Below are positions 22,077 through 30,988 of a stretch of DNA of 33,702 bases, piece after piece. Source of the DNA: Bacillus sp. AFS098217 (GTDB lineage: Bacteria > Bacillota > Bacilli > Bacillales > Bacillaceae_G). Numbering within the stretch: position 1 is the stretch's first letter; each line of letters opens with the position of its first letter. The notes below the pieces were generated by a model. That model did not search any database, was not told the origin of the DNA, and saw nothing but the letters and a program-made list of their open reading frames with translations. The translations under genes were made by a program, and so were the position numbers. The stretch lies in assembly GCF_002551815.1 (NCBI RefSeq), contig NZ_NVPR01000016.1, positions 1 through 33,702 of the forward strand, read 5' to 3'.

Positions 22077-22943
22077 GTGCAAATTAGCAGTGCAATCTTA
22101 TGTTTCTTTTTATATGCATATGTTATTATTGCGGCGATCTATTTTGGGATAAGCTTTTATGCATATCGCTTAGCCAATAAACATGAATATAAAGACACAT
22201 ATAAGTGGGTGAAGGGATACTTATCGCCTGTATTAGAAATTATGAATGGTTTTGTTCTTTTTTTATTTATTGGATTAATTGCTTTTTCAACGAGCCTAGT
22301 TGGAAATAAGACGACGTTATTTGTAATAGGTATTATTATTTTTATGTTATTAGGTATTCGAATTGGTAATGCTGTGTTTTGGAATGAACGGACAATTGAT
22401 GGCTGGACAGGTATGTTGATTCCAAGTATGTTAGCTGCCATAGTTACAAATATAGAACATGAATATTACCAGCTTCATTTTTGGTTAATTATTATCTTAA
22501 CGATTCTTTCTGTTCTGTATATAAGTACAGCATTTTTAACATATTGTGCAAATGAAAAAGGGGATGTGAATGGCGTTCGCTTTTTTAGAATTCGATCATT
22601 ATTTTGGAGTGTTCCGACAATGCTTGTCATAGGAATCATTGCGGTTGTTGTGAATGGATATCATTTTATCGGATGGCAAGTTTTTTTAGAAACTTGGTGG
22701 ATCTTTATTATTTCTTTTGGTGCTTTTTTAGGGGCAACGCATTACTTATTTCATCAACACCATTATATATGGGCGCTCTTATTTGCATTTGCACAGCTTT
22801 TGTTTGCCTTTTTTGGACAAGAAACATTATTATTTGTTTTTCAAACGTTTAGTTCGTTCGGGAATATTTTTGTGTTTGGAATGCTTATTTGCGGTATTTC
22901 ATTTTATTTACAACAGTATTTTTACATACAAAAGCAAAAATAA
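22077..22943 (+). CDS. Polytopic membrane protein, weakly CydB-like
   Basis: A 288-residue integral membrane protein with about eight or nine hydrophobic segments (near 4-28, 52-75, 77-97, 112-126, 131-157, 176-196, 201-220, 224-243, 247-276). The first helix, the length and the helix count recall subunit II of cytochrome bd oxidases (CydB), but no cydA-like gene is nearby and the CydB signature is not clear, so I leave it unnamed. I chose the GTG at 22077 six bases after GGGTGGGG; an upstream in-frame start adds a basic run with no ribosome binding site. KtrC follows 83 bp later with its own promoter candidate. I do not recall it here in B. subtilis. Confidence 0.75.
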   Translation: MQISSAILCFFLYAYVIIAAIYFGISFYAYRLANKHEYKDTYKWVKGYLSPVLEIMNGFVLFLFIGLIAFSTSLVGNKTTLFVIGIIIFMLLGIRIGNAVFWNERTIDGWTGMLIPSMLAAIVTNIEHEYYQLHFWLIIILTILSVLYISTAFLTYCANEKGDVNGVRFFRIRSLFWSVPTMLVIGIIAVVVNGYHFIGWQVFLETWWIFIISFGAFLGATHYLFHQHHYIWALLFAFAQLLFAFFGQETLLFVFQTFSSFGNIFVFGMLICGISFYLQQYFYIQKQK

Positions 22944-22960
22944 GTACGGTTCGCTAGTCT

Positions 22961-22988
22961 TTGTAGCAAATATAAAATATGCTACAAT
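22961..22988 (+). promoter_or_regulatory. Promoter of ktrC lying in an inverted repeat
   Basis: TTGTAG (22961-22966), 16-bp spacer, TACAAT (22983-22988). TTGTAGC and GCTACAA form a perfect 7-bp dyad covering both promoter boxes. Confidence 0.45.
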
Positions 22989-23026
22989 GAAAATAGATTG
23001 GACTTGATGTTATTGGAGGAATTCAT

Positions 23027-23692
23027 GTGAGTGAAAAAGAGAAAGAATTTGCTGTCATCGGGCTTGGACGTTTTGGGGGCAGCATTTGTCGTGAATTAGC
23101 TCAATTAGGCATGGAAGTAATGGCCATTGACCTAGATGAAGATAAAATTAATGAATTTGCGAACATTGCTTCACACGCTGTAATTGCTGATTCAACAGAT
23201 GAAATGGTGTTAAAAAGTCTCGGTATCCGTAATTTTGACCATGTTGTGGTAGCAATTGGAGATAATCTAAATGCAAGTATTTTAACAACGCTCATTTTAA
23301 AAGAATTAGGCGTGAAAAATATTACTGTGAAGGCTCAAAATGATTATCATGAAAAAGTATTAAGTAAAATAGGTGCTGACCACATTGTACATCCAGAGAG
23401 AGACATGGGGAAACGTATTGCAAATAATATTGCTTCAAGTAACGTATTAGATTACCTAGAGCTTTCGGATGAACATAGTATTGTAGAAATTATTGCAAAT
23501 AAAAAGATTGATAGTCATTCATTAATTGAATTAGATATTCGTGCGAAGTTTGGATTAAACATTGTAGCAATTAAACGTGGTAAAGAAGTTATTGTTTCTC
23601 CACGAGCTACAGAGAATATCCAAGCAGGAGATATTTTAATTGTAATTGGGCATGATGATGAAGTAGACCGCTTTAAACATTTCTTACGATAA
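23027..23692 (+). CDS. ktrC: KtrC, cytosolic RCK regulator of a Ktr potassium channel
   Basis: A 221-residue RCK protein: N-terminal Rossmann domain (about 6-135, GLGRFGGSICRELA, then VMAIDLDEDKINEF with the acidic adenine-ribose residue) and C-terminal TrkA-C domain (about 140-221), a known c-di-AMP binding unit. It forms the octameric ring that gates a Ktr-type membrane subunit, which is not in this window. B. subtilis has KtrA and KtrC; the position just before rnjA (ykqB-ykqC) identifies this as KtrC. GTG start seven bases after GGAGG; the ATG overlapping it runs straight into TGA. Its potassium link pairs logically with DarB upstream. Confidence 0.92.
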   Translation: MSEKEKEFAVIGLGRFGGSICRELAQLGMEVMAIDLDEDKINEFANIASHAVIADSTDEMVLKSLGIRNFDHVVVAIGDNLNASILTTLILKELGVKNITVKAQNDYHEKVLSKIGADHIVHPERDMGKRIANNIASSNVLDYLELSDEHSIVEIIANKKIDSHSLIELDIRAKFGLNIVAIKRGKEVIVSPRATENIQAGDILIVIGHDDEVDRFKHFLR

Positions 23693-23810
23693 AAGTTTTT
23701 TCTCGGCACAAAGAGTGTGAGGACAATATTTGTAAGCTAAGTAGTTCTGATACTTTGATGAAAAAACAAAATAAGAGTTGAATATCTTATGAACTCACAA
23801 CAAAATTAGT

Positions 23811-23840
23811 AAAAGGCTTGGTTTTAAACTAAGCCTTTTT
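23811..23840 (+). terminator. Terminator downstream of ktrC
   Basis: AAAAGGCTT (23811-23819) pairs with AAGCCTTTT (23831-23839), extended inward by GG/CT and TT/AA, then T. It lies 119 bases after the stop. Confidence 0.8.
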
Positions 23841-23880
23841 ATTTCATTAAGTATAAATTTATTTCATTAAGTATAAATTT
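23841..23880. repeat. Perfect 20-bp tandem duplication
   Basis: ATTTCATTAAGTATAAATTT is present twice in direct succession (23841-23860 and 23861-23880), and TTTAGTATA just after looks like a partial third unit. It follows directly on the ktrC terminator. Confidence 0.95.
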
Positions 23881-23954
23881 TTTTTATTTAGTATATCTAT
23901 TTTGTTGTAATTTTATATGTTAAAAGTCATTAATCATGATTATATCATTGATTT

Positions 23955-23989
23955 AAAAAGACCAACTCGCTATGCGAATTGGTCTTTTT
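23955..23989. terminator. Bidirectional terminator between ktrC and rnjA
   Basis: AAAAAGACCAA (23955-23965) pairs with TTGGTCTTTTT (23979-23989), with an inner TCGC/GCGA. It is 65 bases downstream of the rnjA stop on the minus strand and has T runs on both strands. Confidence 0.85.
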
Positions 23990-24054
23990 ATTACTATGCT
24001 ATTTATAGTATTTCTTCATAAAAAAGAACTGCTTACTCGGTAGCATTGTCTTTC

Positions 24055-25722
24055 TTATATTTCCATAATGATTGGTAAAATCATTGGACGACGTTTTGTT
24101 TTTTCGTATAGGAATGGTGCTAATGTATCTGTAATCTCATTTTTAATTTCAGACCATTGTGTTGTTTTGCGCTCCATTACCTTTTCTAAATGTGTTGTAA
24201 TTAATGTTTGTGCATCGTTGATTAAATCGCTGCTCTCGCGCATATAAACGAATCCACGAGAGATGATATCAGGTCCTGCTGCAACTTTAAATTCTTTCAT
24301 ATCGATGCTTACAACTACGATAACCAGTCCTTCTTCAGAAAGAATGCGACGGTCACGTAATACAATGTTACCGATATCCCCAATGCCGTTTCCATCAATA
24401 TAAACAGAGCCGGATGGGATTTTTCCAGCAACGCTCGCTTCATCTGAACGTAAGGCAAGAATATCACCATTATCCATAATGAAGCAATTTTCTTCTGGAA
24501 TACCACAATCGTTTGCTAAATTCATATGCATACGTTGCATGCGATACTCACCATGGATTGGCATGAAATATTTAGGTTTAATTAGACGTAGCATTAGTTT
24601 TTGTTCTTCTTGTCCACCGTGTCCACTCGTATGAATATTTGAAAGTTTCCCATGAATTACATCAGCGCCAGCACGATATAACATATTGATTGTGCGGCTC
24701 ACACTAACAGTATTTCCTGGAATTGGTGAAGAAGAGAAAACCACTGTATCGCCAGGAATGATTTGAATCTGACGGTGTGTACCATTAGCAATACGAGAAA
24801 GTGCTGCCATTGGTTCTCCTTGACTACCTGTACATAAGATGACAACTTGATTAGCTGGTAGTCGATTTAATTGAGATGATTCTACAAACGTATCTTTTGG
24901 ACAGCGAATATAACCAAGATTTTGACCAATCTCAATTGCTGCTTCCATGCTTCGGCCAAAAACAGCTACTTTACGATTGTTTTCAACAGCAGCTTCGACA
25001 ACTTGCTGTAAACGATGAATATTTGATGCAAAGGTTGCGAAGATAATACGTCCTTCCACTTTGCGGAAAATATCTTGAATGCTATCACCAACGCGTCTTT
25101 CAGACATTGTAAAGTTAGGGACTTCGCTGTTTGTACTATCGGATAAGAGACAAAGTACACCATCTTTACCGATTTCGGCCATTTTTGTTAAATCTGCAGG
25201 TTCACCAACTGGTGTGAAATCAAATTTAAAGTCTCCCGTATGAACAATTTGTCCTTGTGGTGTTTTCACAACGACTCCATAGGAATCTGGAATACTGTGC
25301 GTTGTACGGAAGAAGGAAACAGATGTCTTTTTGAATTTAATAACATCATCTTCTTGAATTTCGTAAAGTTTTGCTTTACGAAGTAATCCGTGCTCTTCTA
25401 ATTTGTTTTTAATTAAGGCAATTGCTAATTTTCCACCGTAAATTGGGATGTTCACTTGGCGTAATAAGTAAGGGATCCCACCGATATGATCTTCGTGACC
25501 ATGTGTGATAAATAGCCCTTTAATTTTATCTTCGTTTCGTACAAAATAAGTGTAATCAGGAATCACGTAATCGATTCCGAGAAGTTCGTCTTCTGGAAAC
25601 TTAATTCCAGCATCAATTATAATAATTTCATCTTGAAATTGAACAGCATATGTATTTTTGCCGATTTCACCAAGTCCACCAAGAGCAAAAACGGCAACCT
25701 GATCATTTTTTAGGAATTTCAT
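24055..25722 (-). CDS. rnjA: Ribonuclease J1
   Basis: A 555-residue metallo-beta-lactamase/beta-CASP RNase with 5'-3' exonuclease and endonuclease activity, the main mRNA decay and maturation enzyme of bacilli. The metal motif HGHEDHIGG holds His74, His76, Asp78 and His79. Other motifs are [23 protein letters not shown] (beta-CASP entry) and [10 protein letters not shown]-like [10 protein letters not shown] near 390. Length equals that of B. subtilis RNase J1. ATG start three bases after the rpoY stop, its CGGAGA site lying inside rpoY, so the two are translationally linked. Confidence 0.97.
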   Translation of the reverse strand: MKFLKNDQVAVFALGGLGEIGKNTYAVQFQDEIIIIDAGIKFPEDELLGIDYVIPDYTYFVRNEDKIKGLFITHGHEDHIGGIPYLLRQVNIPIYGGKLAIALIKNKLEEHGLLRKAKLYEIQEDDVIKFKKTSVSFFRTTHSIPDSYGVVVKTPQGQIVHTGDFKFDFTPVGEPADLTKMAEIGKDGVLCLLSDSTNSEVPNFTMSERRVGDSIQDIFRKVEGRIIFATFASNIHRLQQVVEAAVENNRKVAVFGRSMEAAIEIGQNLGYIRCPKDTFVESSQLNRLPANQVVILCTGSQGEPMAALSRIANGTHRQIQIIPGDTVVFSSSPIPGNTVSVSRTINMLYRAGADVIHGKLSNIHTSGHGGQEEQKLMLRLIKPKYFMPIHGEYRMQRMHMNLANDCGIPEENCFIMDNGDILALRSDEASVAGKIPSGSVYIDGNGIGDIGNIVLRDRRILSEEGLVIVVVSIDMKEFKVAAGPDIISRGFVYMRESSDLINDAQTLITTHLEKVMERKTTQWSEIKNEITDTLAPFLYEKTKRRPMILPIIMEI

Positions 25723-25725
25723 AAA

Positions 25726-25938
25726 TTATACAATCTCCGTTAGTGTTAAATCAGCATTTTGCTTTTCGTATTCAAGATGAGCGCCAGTAACAGACTGAAC
25801 AAACTCAATATTATATGCGAACTTTTTTAACTTTGTACGAACATCTCTTTCAGATTCAGCCTCTAAATATAAAACTTTTGTATTTTCACGTACTGGAACC
25901 TCAGTCATTTTTTCTTGATAAAATACTTTAAAAATCAT
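25726..25938 (-). CDS. rpoY: RNA polymerase epsilon subunit
   Basis: A 70-residue acidic protein of the YkzG/RpoY family (DUF1447): [20 protein letters not shown], then [17 protein letters not shown] and [14 protein letters not shown]. RpoY binds near the active-site channel of RNA polymerase in Firmicutes and has been linked to phage proteins of similar fold. ATG start with AAGGAGAGG upstream. Coupled to rnjA: transcription and mRNA decay are made from the same message. Confidence 0.94.
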   Translation of the reverse strand: MIFKVFYQEKMTEVPVRENTKVLYLEAESERDVRTKLKKFAYNIEFVQSVTGAHLEYEKQNADLTLTEIV

Positions 25939-26033
25939 TGGGAAAACCTCTCCTTGTCTATGTTTTGCATTATCTGTTACCTATTATAAAGCAAACAGTG
26001 ATGATTTTCATGTTTTTTCGAATGGGAATGAAG

Positions 26034-26051
26034 AAAAAGCCCGAAATGGGC
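26034..26051 (-). terminator. Weak terminator after the small basic peptide gene
   Basis: On the minus strand GCCC (26051-26048) and GGGC (26042-26039) close an ATTTC loop and are followed by TTTTT. The stem is only 4-5 bp. Confidence 0.45.
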
Positions 26052-26056
26052 ACCAT

Positions 26057-26128
26057 TTAAGCAATTGTCTTTTTACGGACTAAATCATTTAAATAGCGTT
26101 TTAGCTTTTTCTTCAGCTTCTTCAGCAT
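26057..26128 (-). CDS. 23-residue amphipathic, highly basic peptide
   Basis: A 23-codon frame, MLKKLKKKLKR, then YLNDLVRKKTIA. It has eleven Lys or Arg residues, and Leu2, Leu5, Leu9, Leu13 and Leu16 fall on one face of a helix. GGAAGGAG lies five bases before the ATG, and a weak terminator follows the stop, then rpoY-rnjA on the same strand 119 bp later. It could bind membrane, RNA or ribosome, but I do not recognise it. Ribosome binding site, regular leucine spacing and terminator argue for a real gene; the size argues for caution. Confidence 0.6.
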   Translation of the reverse strand: MLKKLKKKLKRYLNDLVRKKTIA

Positions 26129-26516
26129 GATTACTCCTTCCTTTCCTTATTTTAAACGTGCATATGCATTTCATGCTTATGAGTAAGAACTCTTTCCTTC
26201 TATATTCTTAATGATGATAGAATGGGAGTGAGTGGATTGCTGTTTTAATGATTGAATGAGTTTTCGTTCTCCGTATAGGTTATCCCGTATTAACGAACGG
26301 TAGCCGTTAGTTATGGGTATAGTATGGGAAAGATTAGAAAAGAAAATTCATTCGAACAAATATCAGCATCCTTTTGATAGTATATGCACTTTTTGTAAAT
26401 AAGGTTAGGAAGTGAACGCTTTCTTCACAGATGTTTAATATGTTATACTTTTTTTTAGAATTTGAAAAGTAATAATCAGAGTAGGAATATAGAAGGGGTA
26501 GAAAGGGTTTTGGTAA
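26129..26516. other. Intergenic region upstream of ykrA
   Basis: 388 bp without a convincing gene on the plus strand. It contains an imperfect hairpin (TAAC and AACGG at 26291-26300 with CCGTT and GTTA at 26304-26313, loop TAG). Possible TATACT (26445-26450) serves ykrA, and AAGAAAGCGTTCACT (minus strand, near 26412-26426) differs from the cre consensus at one fixed position. Confidence 0.4.
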
Positions 26517-27290
26517 ATGAATGATAAAATTGTCTTTTTTGATATTGATGGAACATTGCTAGATCATGATAAAAAAATCCCGCAATCTACAAGGGAAGCC
26601 GTACGTGCTTTGCAAGAAAAAGGAGTACATGTAGCAATTGCAACAGGACGTGCTCCGTTCATGTTTGAAGACATTCGTAATGAACTTAATATCCATAACT
26701 ATGTAAGTTTTAATGGACAATATGTAGTATTTGAAGACGAGGTTATATTTAAAAATCCATTGCATCCAGAGACGCTACGTACTTTTACGTCGTTTGCAAA
26801 ACAGGAAGGATATCCTCTAGTTTATTTGGATCATGAGGATATGAAAGCAACAATAGAATATCATGCCTATGTAAAAGAAAGCTTTGGTAGTTTGCAATTT
26901 GAACATCCAGTATATGAACCAAATTTTTATGAAAATCGTGATATTTATCAAACACTTCTTTTTTGCCAAGCAGGTGAAGAAGAAAAGTTTCTTCATGATT
27001 ACCCAGATTTCCACTTTATTCGTTGGCATGCGTATTCGATGGACATTATCCCAAATGGCGGTTCAAAAGCAAAAGGAATTGAAAAATTTATTGAGAAATT
27101 AGGATTCAAACGTGAACAGGTTTATGCTTTTGGAGATGGGTTAAATGATTTAGAAATGATTGAAGCGGTAGGAACAGGTATTGTGATGGGGAATGGTCAT
27201 GAGGAATTGAAAAAGCTTGCAAATTATGTGACGAAAGATGTTAGTGAAGATGGTATCCGTCATGGGTTGCAGTGGGCTGGATTACTTTAA
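26517..27290 (+). CDS. ykrA: HAD-superfamily Cof-type phosphatase YkrA
   Basis: A 257-residue type IIB HAD phosphatase. Motif I FFDIDGTLLD (nucleophile Asp8, general acid Asp10), motif II ATGRA, a C2 cap (about 85-185), the Lys of motif III in GGSKAKGIEKFI, and motif IV FGDGLNDLEMIE. All catalytic residues are present. It should dephosphorylate a small sugar or nucleotide phosphate; the substrate is unknown. ATG start after AAAGGG. Order ykrA then def matches B. subtilis ykrA-ykrB, though here the two converge. Confidence 0.92.
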   Translation: MNDKIVFFDIDGTLLDHDKKIPQSTREAVRALQEKGVHVAIATGRAPFMFEDIRNELNIHNYVSFNGQYVVFEDEVIFKNPLHPETLRTFTSFAKQEGYPLVYLDHEDMKATIEYHAYVKESFGSLQFEHPVYEPNFYENRDIYQTLLFCQAGEEEKFLHDYPDFHFIRWHAYSMDIIPNGGSKAKGIEKFIEKLGFKREQVYAFGDGLNDLEMIEAVGTGIVMGNGHEELKKLANYVTKDVSEDGIRHGLQWAGLL

Positions 27291-27297
27291 TAAGAGA

Positions 27298-27317
27298 TTA
27301 TGGAAACCATTCCATAA
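27298..27317 (+). other. Short hairpin after ykrA
   Basis: TTATGGAA (27298-27305) pairs with TTCCATAA (27310-27317), loop ACCA, eight bases after the ykrA stop and upstream of the main terminator. No T tract. Confidence 0.5.
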
Positions 27318-27339
27318 AGAAGTGAAATAGATAGTAGTC

Positions 27340-27371
27340 AAAAAAGCAGAAGCTGTGGCTTCTGCTTTTTT
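27340..27371. terminator. Bidirectional terminator between ykrA and def
   Basis: A perfect 14-bp stem, 27340-27353 with 27358-27371, loop TGTG, with A and T runs at its ends that serve both strands. It touches the def stop codon. Confidence 0.92.
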
Positions 27372-27924
27372 ATCGTTCTAGAGGTTTTGCATCCTCAGGA
27401 GCTGCAAAAGGATTTTCTTGGTTAATGTGATCATAGAACATTACACCGTTTAAATGATCAATTTCATGTTGGAATACAATCGCTGGTAATCCTTTTAAAC
27501 GTAATTTCACTTTTTCACCATCAATAGTAGTTGCTGTAACTGTAATTCTTGTATAGCGAGGAACATAGCCAGGCACTTCACGATCTACGGATAAGCAACC
27601 TTCACCAGCTGGTAAGTATGTACGTTCAACAGAATGGCTAATGATTTTTGGATTGAATAGAGCATAGCTATATAATGTTTCATTGGTGTCTGTAACATGA
27701 ACAGCGATCATTCTTTTTGAAACACCAATTTGTGGAGCTGCTAATCCAATTCCAGGACGTAATTTATATTTTTCAACCATTTCAGGGTTTTGACTATTGA
27801 TCACAAATTCAATCATTTCTCGTAATATACGTGTATCTTCTTCATTCGCTGGCAGTGGTACTTCTTCTGCTACTGCTCTTAGAACGGGGCTTCCTTCACG
27901 AATTACATCATTCATTGTAAGCAT
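27370..27924 (-). CDS. def: Peptide deformylase
   Basis: A 184-residue metalloenzyme that removes the formyl group from new proteins. Motif 1 [10 protein letters not shown], motif 2 EGCLSV (metal Cys) and motif 3 HEIDHLNG (two metal His and catalytic Glu) are intact. The insertion between motifs and the length make it a type 2 enzyme, as in B. subtilis YkrB and G. stearothermophilus. ATG start with AGGAGAG upstream. It converges with ykrA. Confidence 0.96.
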   Translation of the reverse strand: MLTMNDVIREGSPVLRAVAEEVPLPANEEDTRILREMIEFVINSQNPEMVEKYKLRPGIGLAAPQIGVSKRMIAVHVTDTNETLYSYALFNPKIISHSVERTYLPAGEGCLSVDREVPGYVPRYTRITVTATTIDGEKVKLRLKGLPAIVFQHEIDHLNGVMFYDHINQENPFAAPEDAKPLER

Positions 27925-28075
27925 ATGTAATCTCTCCTTTCTCCTTTAGTCTACCAAAGGAGATGAAAAAAGTCATGGTAAAGTACATGGAGATTCTATA
28001 CACATATAGTTTACAGAAGAAACTTTAGAAGAGGATATTTTGAATAGCATGCTTTAGCGATAAATGTTCTTGTGA

Positions 28076-28101
28076 TAAAAAGAAAAGACGGCAAAGCCGC
28101 C
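28076..28101 (-). terminator. Terminator of the YjcZ-like gene
   Basis: On the minus strand GCCG-type stem (28099-28096 with 28092-28089, extended by one C-G pair) is followed by TTTTCTTTTT. It is 31 bases after the stop codon. Confidence 0.65.
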
Positions 28102-28131
28102 TGTTCCTTTCCATAGTTGTTTTGTTTTACA

Positions 28132-28287
28132 TTAACGAATGCAAGCTGCACCAACGATAATTAAAAGGATAAACAACACAACGATTAAGGCAAAGCCGCG
28201 GCCAGATCCGCATCCGCCGCCACAAGAACCGCCATAGCCATAGGAAGGATATGAGCAAGTTGGATAACAATATGTGTATCCGTACAT
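28132..28287 (-). CDS. YjcZ-family sporulation-type small membrane peptide
   Basis: A 51-residue protein in two parts: a Tyr, Gly and Cys-rich start ([11 protein letters not shown], then GGSCGGGCG) and a single hydrophobic segment, [18 protein letters not shown] (about 31-48). The [17 protein letters not shown] stretch is the hallmark of the YjcZ family, small proteins made in the mother cell or forespore of bacilli. ATG start after AAAGGAGG. A candidate sigma-K promoter lies at 28332-28359. The B. cereus group has several such genes, so I give no symbol. Confidence 0.88.
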   Translation of the reverse strand: MYGYTYCYPTCSYPSYGYGGSCGGGCGSGRGFALIVVLFILLIIVGAACIR

Positions 28288-28331
28288 GAGATGACCTCCT
28301 TTATCAGTTCCCGCTAATATTGCGGTTACTA

Positions 28332-28359
28332 TAATGTATGGAGGGGTAGGTAAGAATGT
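28332..28359 (-). promoter_or_regulatory. Candidate sigma-K (or sigma-E) promoter of the YjcZ-like gene
   Basis: Minus strand: ACA (28359-28357), 16-bp spacer, CATACATTA (28340-28332), matching the sigma-K form AC-N16-CATANNNTA. CATACATT also fits a sigma-E -10. Location about 45 bases upstream of the start suits a late sporulation gene. Confidence 0.6.
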
Positions 28360-28462
28360 ATGGGCAGTTATCTAGAAATGGAAGAAGAGCTTGCATATTT
28401 TTATTACAAAGAGAGAAAAACTAAGGAGAATTAAATCGTTTACATATTATTCTATGATCAAA

Positions 28463-28507
28463 AGTAGGTTAAATAGGGAATAATATAACAGTAGGTTATT
28501 GCCTACT
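28463..28507 (+). other. Repeated AGTAGGTTA motif and hairpin upstream of the pdh promoter
   Basis: AGTAGGTTA occurs twice (near 28463 and at 28490-28498). The second copy starts a hairpin, AGTAGG (28490-28495) with CCTACT (28502-28507), loop TTATTG. It lies about 80 bp upstream of the pdhA -35 box and could bind a regulator. This gap shows nothing else on the plus strand. Confidence 0.35.
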
Positions 28508-28585
28508 AATACAGATGTGAAAATAAAAACACGTAGGTATCGTGGAAAACTTAATGTTCTTCATAAAAAAACGTAACCAAAGTAA

Positions 28586-28615
28586 TTGACATCGTGATTA
28601 GAATAGTTGTAAACT
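28586..28615 (+). promoter_or_regulatory. Sigma-A promoter of pdhABCD
   Basis: A consensus -35 TTGACA (28586-28591), 18-bp spacer and -10 TAAACT (28610-28615). The predicted start near 28622 leaves a leader of about 175 nt. Confidence 0.75.
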
Positions 28616-28694
28616 AAAAAACGTGATCAAGATTGTATTAATATGTTTCATAAAAAACATTAGTACAGATTGTTAGGTACACAAAATTATTCTC

Positions 28695-29915
<1,221 letters not shown>

Positions 29916-29918
29916 GCC

Positions 29919-30896
29919 ATGGCTCAAATGACAATGATTCAAGCAATCACTGATGCTTTACGCGTTGAAATGAAAAATGACCCTAACGTACTTGTATTTG
30001 GTGAAGACGTTGGTGTAAACGGCGGTGTATTCCGTGCTACTGAAGGCTTGCAAGCTGAATTTGGTGAAGACCGTGTAATGGATACTCCACTTGCAGAATC
30101 TGGTATCGGTGGACTTGCAGTTGGACTTGCACTTGAAGGCTTCCGTCCAGTTCCAGAAATTCAATTCTTCGGTTTCGTTTACGAAGTAATGGATTCAATT
30201 TCTGGTCAAATGGCTCGTTTACGTTACCGTTCTGGTGGACGTTGGACTGCTCCAATTACAGTTCGTTCTCCATTTGGTGGTGGCGTTCATACTCCAGAAT
30301 TACACGCTGATAGCTTAGAAGGATTAGTTGCACAACAACCTGGTCTAAAAGTTGTTATTCCATCTACTCCATATGATGCAAAAGGCCTTTTAATTTCTGC
30401 GATTCGTGACAACGATCCAGTTATCTACTTAGAGCATATGAAATTGTACCGTTCATTCCGTCAAGAAGTACCAGAAGGCGAATACACAGTTGACCTAGGA
30501 AAAGCTGATGTTAAACGCGAAGGTACAGATGTATCTGTTATCGCATATGGTGCGATGGTACACGCTGCATTAAAAGCTGCTGAAGAACTTGAAAAAGAAG
30601 GTATCTCTTTAGAGGTTGTTGACTTACGTACAGTTCAACCATTAGATATCGAAACAATCATCGCTTCTGTTGAAAAAACAGGCCGCGTAGTTGTTGTTCA
30701 AGAAGCTCAAAAACAAGCTGGTATTGCAGCAAACGTTGTGGCGGAAATTAACGACCGTGCAATCTTAAACTTAGAAGCTCCAGTTGTACGTGTTGCAGCT
30801 GCTGATACAGTATTCCCATTCTCTCAAGCTGAGAGCGTATGGTTACCAAACCATAAAGATATTGTTGAAGCTGTTAACAAAGTAATGAACTTCTAA
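29919..30896 (+). CDS. pdhB: Pyruvate dehydrogenase E1 component, beta subunit
   Basis: A 325-residue transketolase-fold subunit. [19 protein letters not shown] and [15 protein letters not shown] form the ThDP-facing part, followed by the C-terminal domain from about 190 ([16 protein letters not shown]). It starts three bases after pdhA, with AAGGAG inside pdhA, so the two subunits are coupled for equal production. A long hairpin follows before pdhC. Confidence 0.97.
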   Translation: MAQMTMIQAITDALRVEMKNDPNVLVFGEDVGVNGGVFRATEGLQAEFGEDRVMDTPLAESGIGGLAVGLALEGFRPVPEIQFFGFVYEVMDSISGQMARLRYRSGGRWTAPITVRSPFGGGVHTPELHADSLEGLVAQQPGLKVVIPSTPYDAKGLLISAIRDNDPVIYLEHMKLYRSFRQEVPEGEYTVDLGKADVKREGTDVSVIAYGAMVHAALKAAEELEKEGISLEVVDLRTVQPLDIETIIASVEKTGRVVVVQEAQKQAGIAANVVAEINDRAILNLEAPVVRVAAADTVFPFSQAESVWLPNHKDIVEAVNKVMNF

Positions 30897-30910
30897 TTTT
30901 AGTTTTTCAT

Positions 30911-30948
30911 GTGCAAAAGAAATCAGCACATGCTGATTTCTTTTGCAC
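30911..30948 (+). other. 17-bp perfect hairpin between pdhB and pdhC
   Basis: GTGCAAAAGAAATCAGC (30911-30927) pairs perfectly with 30932-30948 around ACAT. TTATTCC follows, not a T tract, so it is probably a stability or processing element that lets E1 mRNA outlast the rest, or a partial terminator. Confidence 0.8.
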
Positions 30949-30988
30949 TTATTCCATAATAATGATATAAATCAGGGGGCTGAATTCC

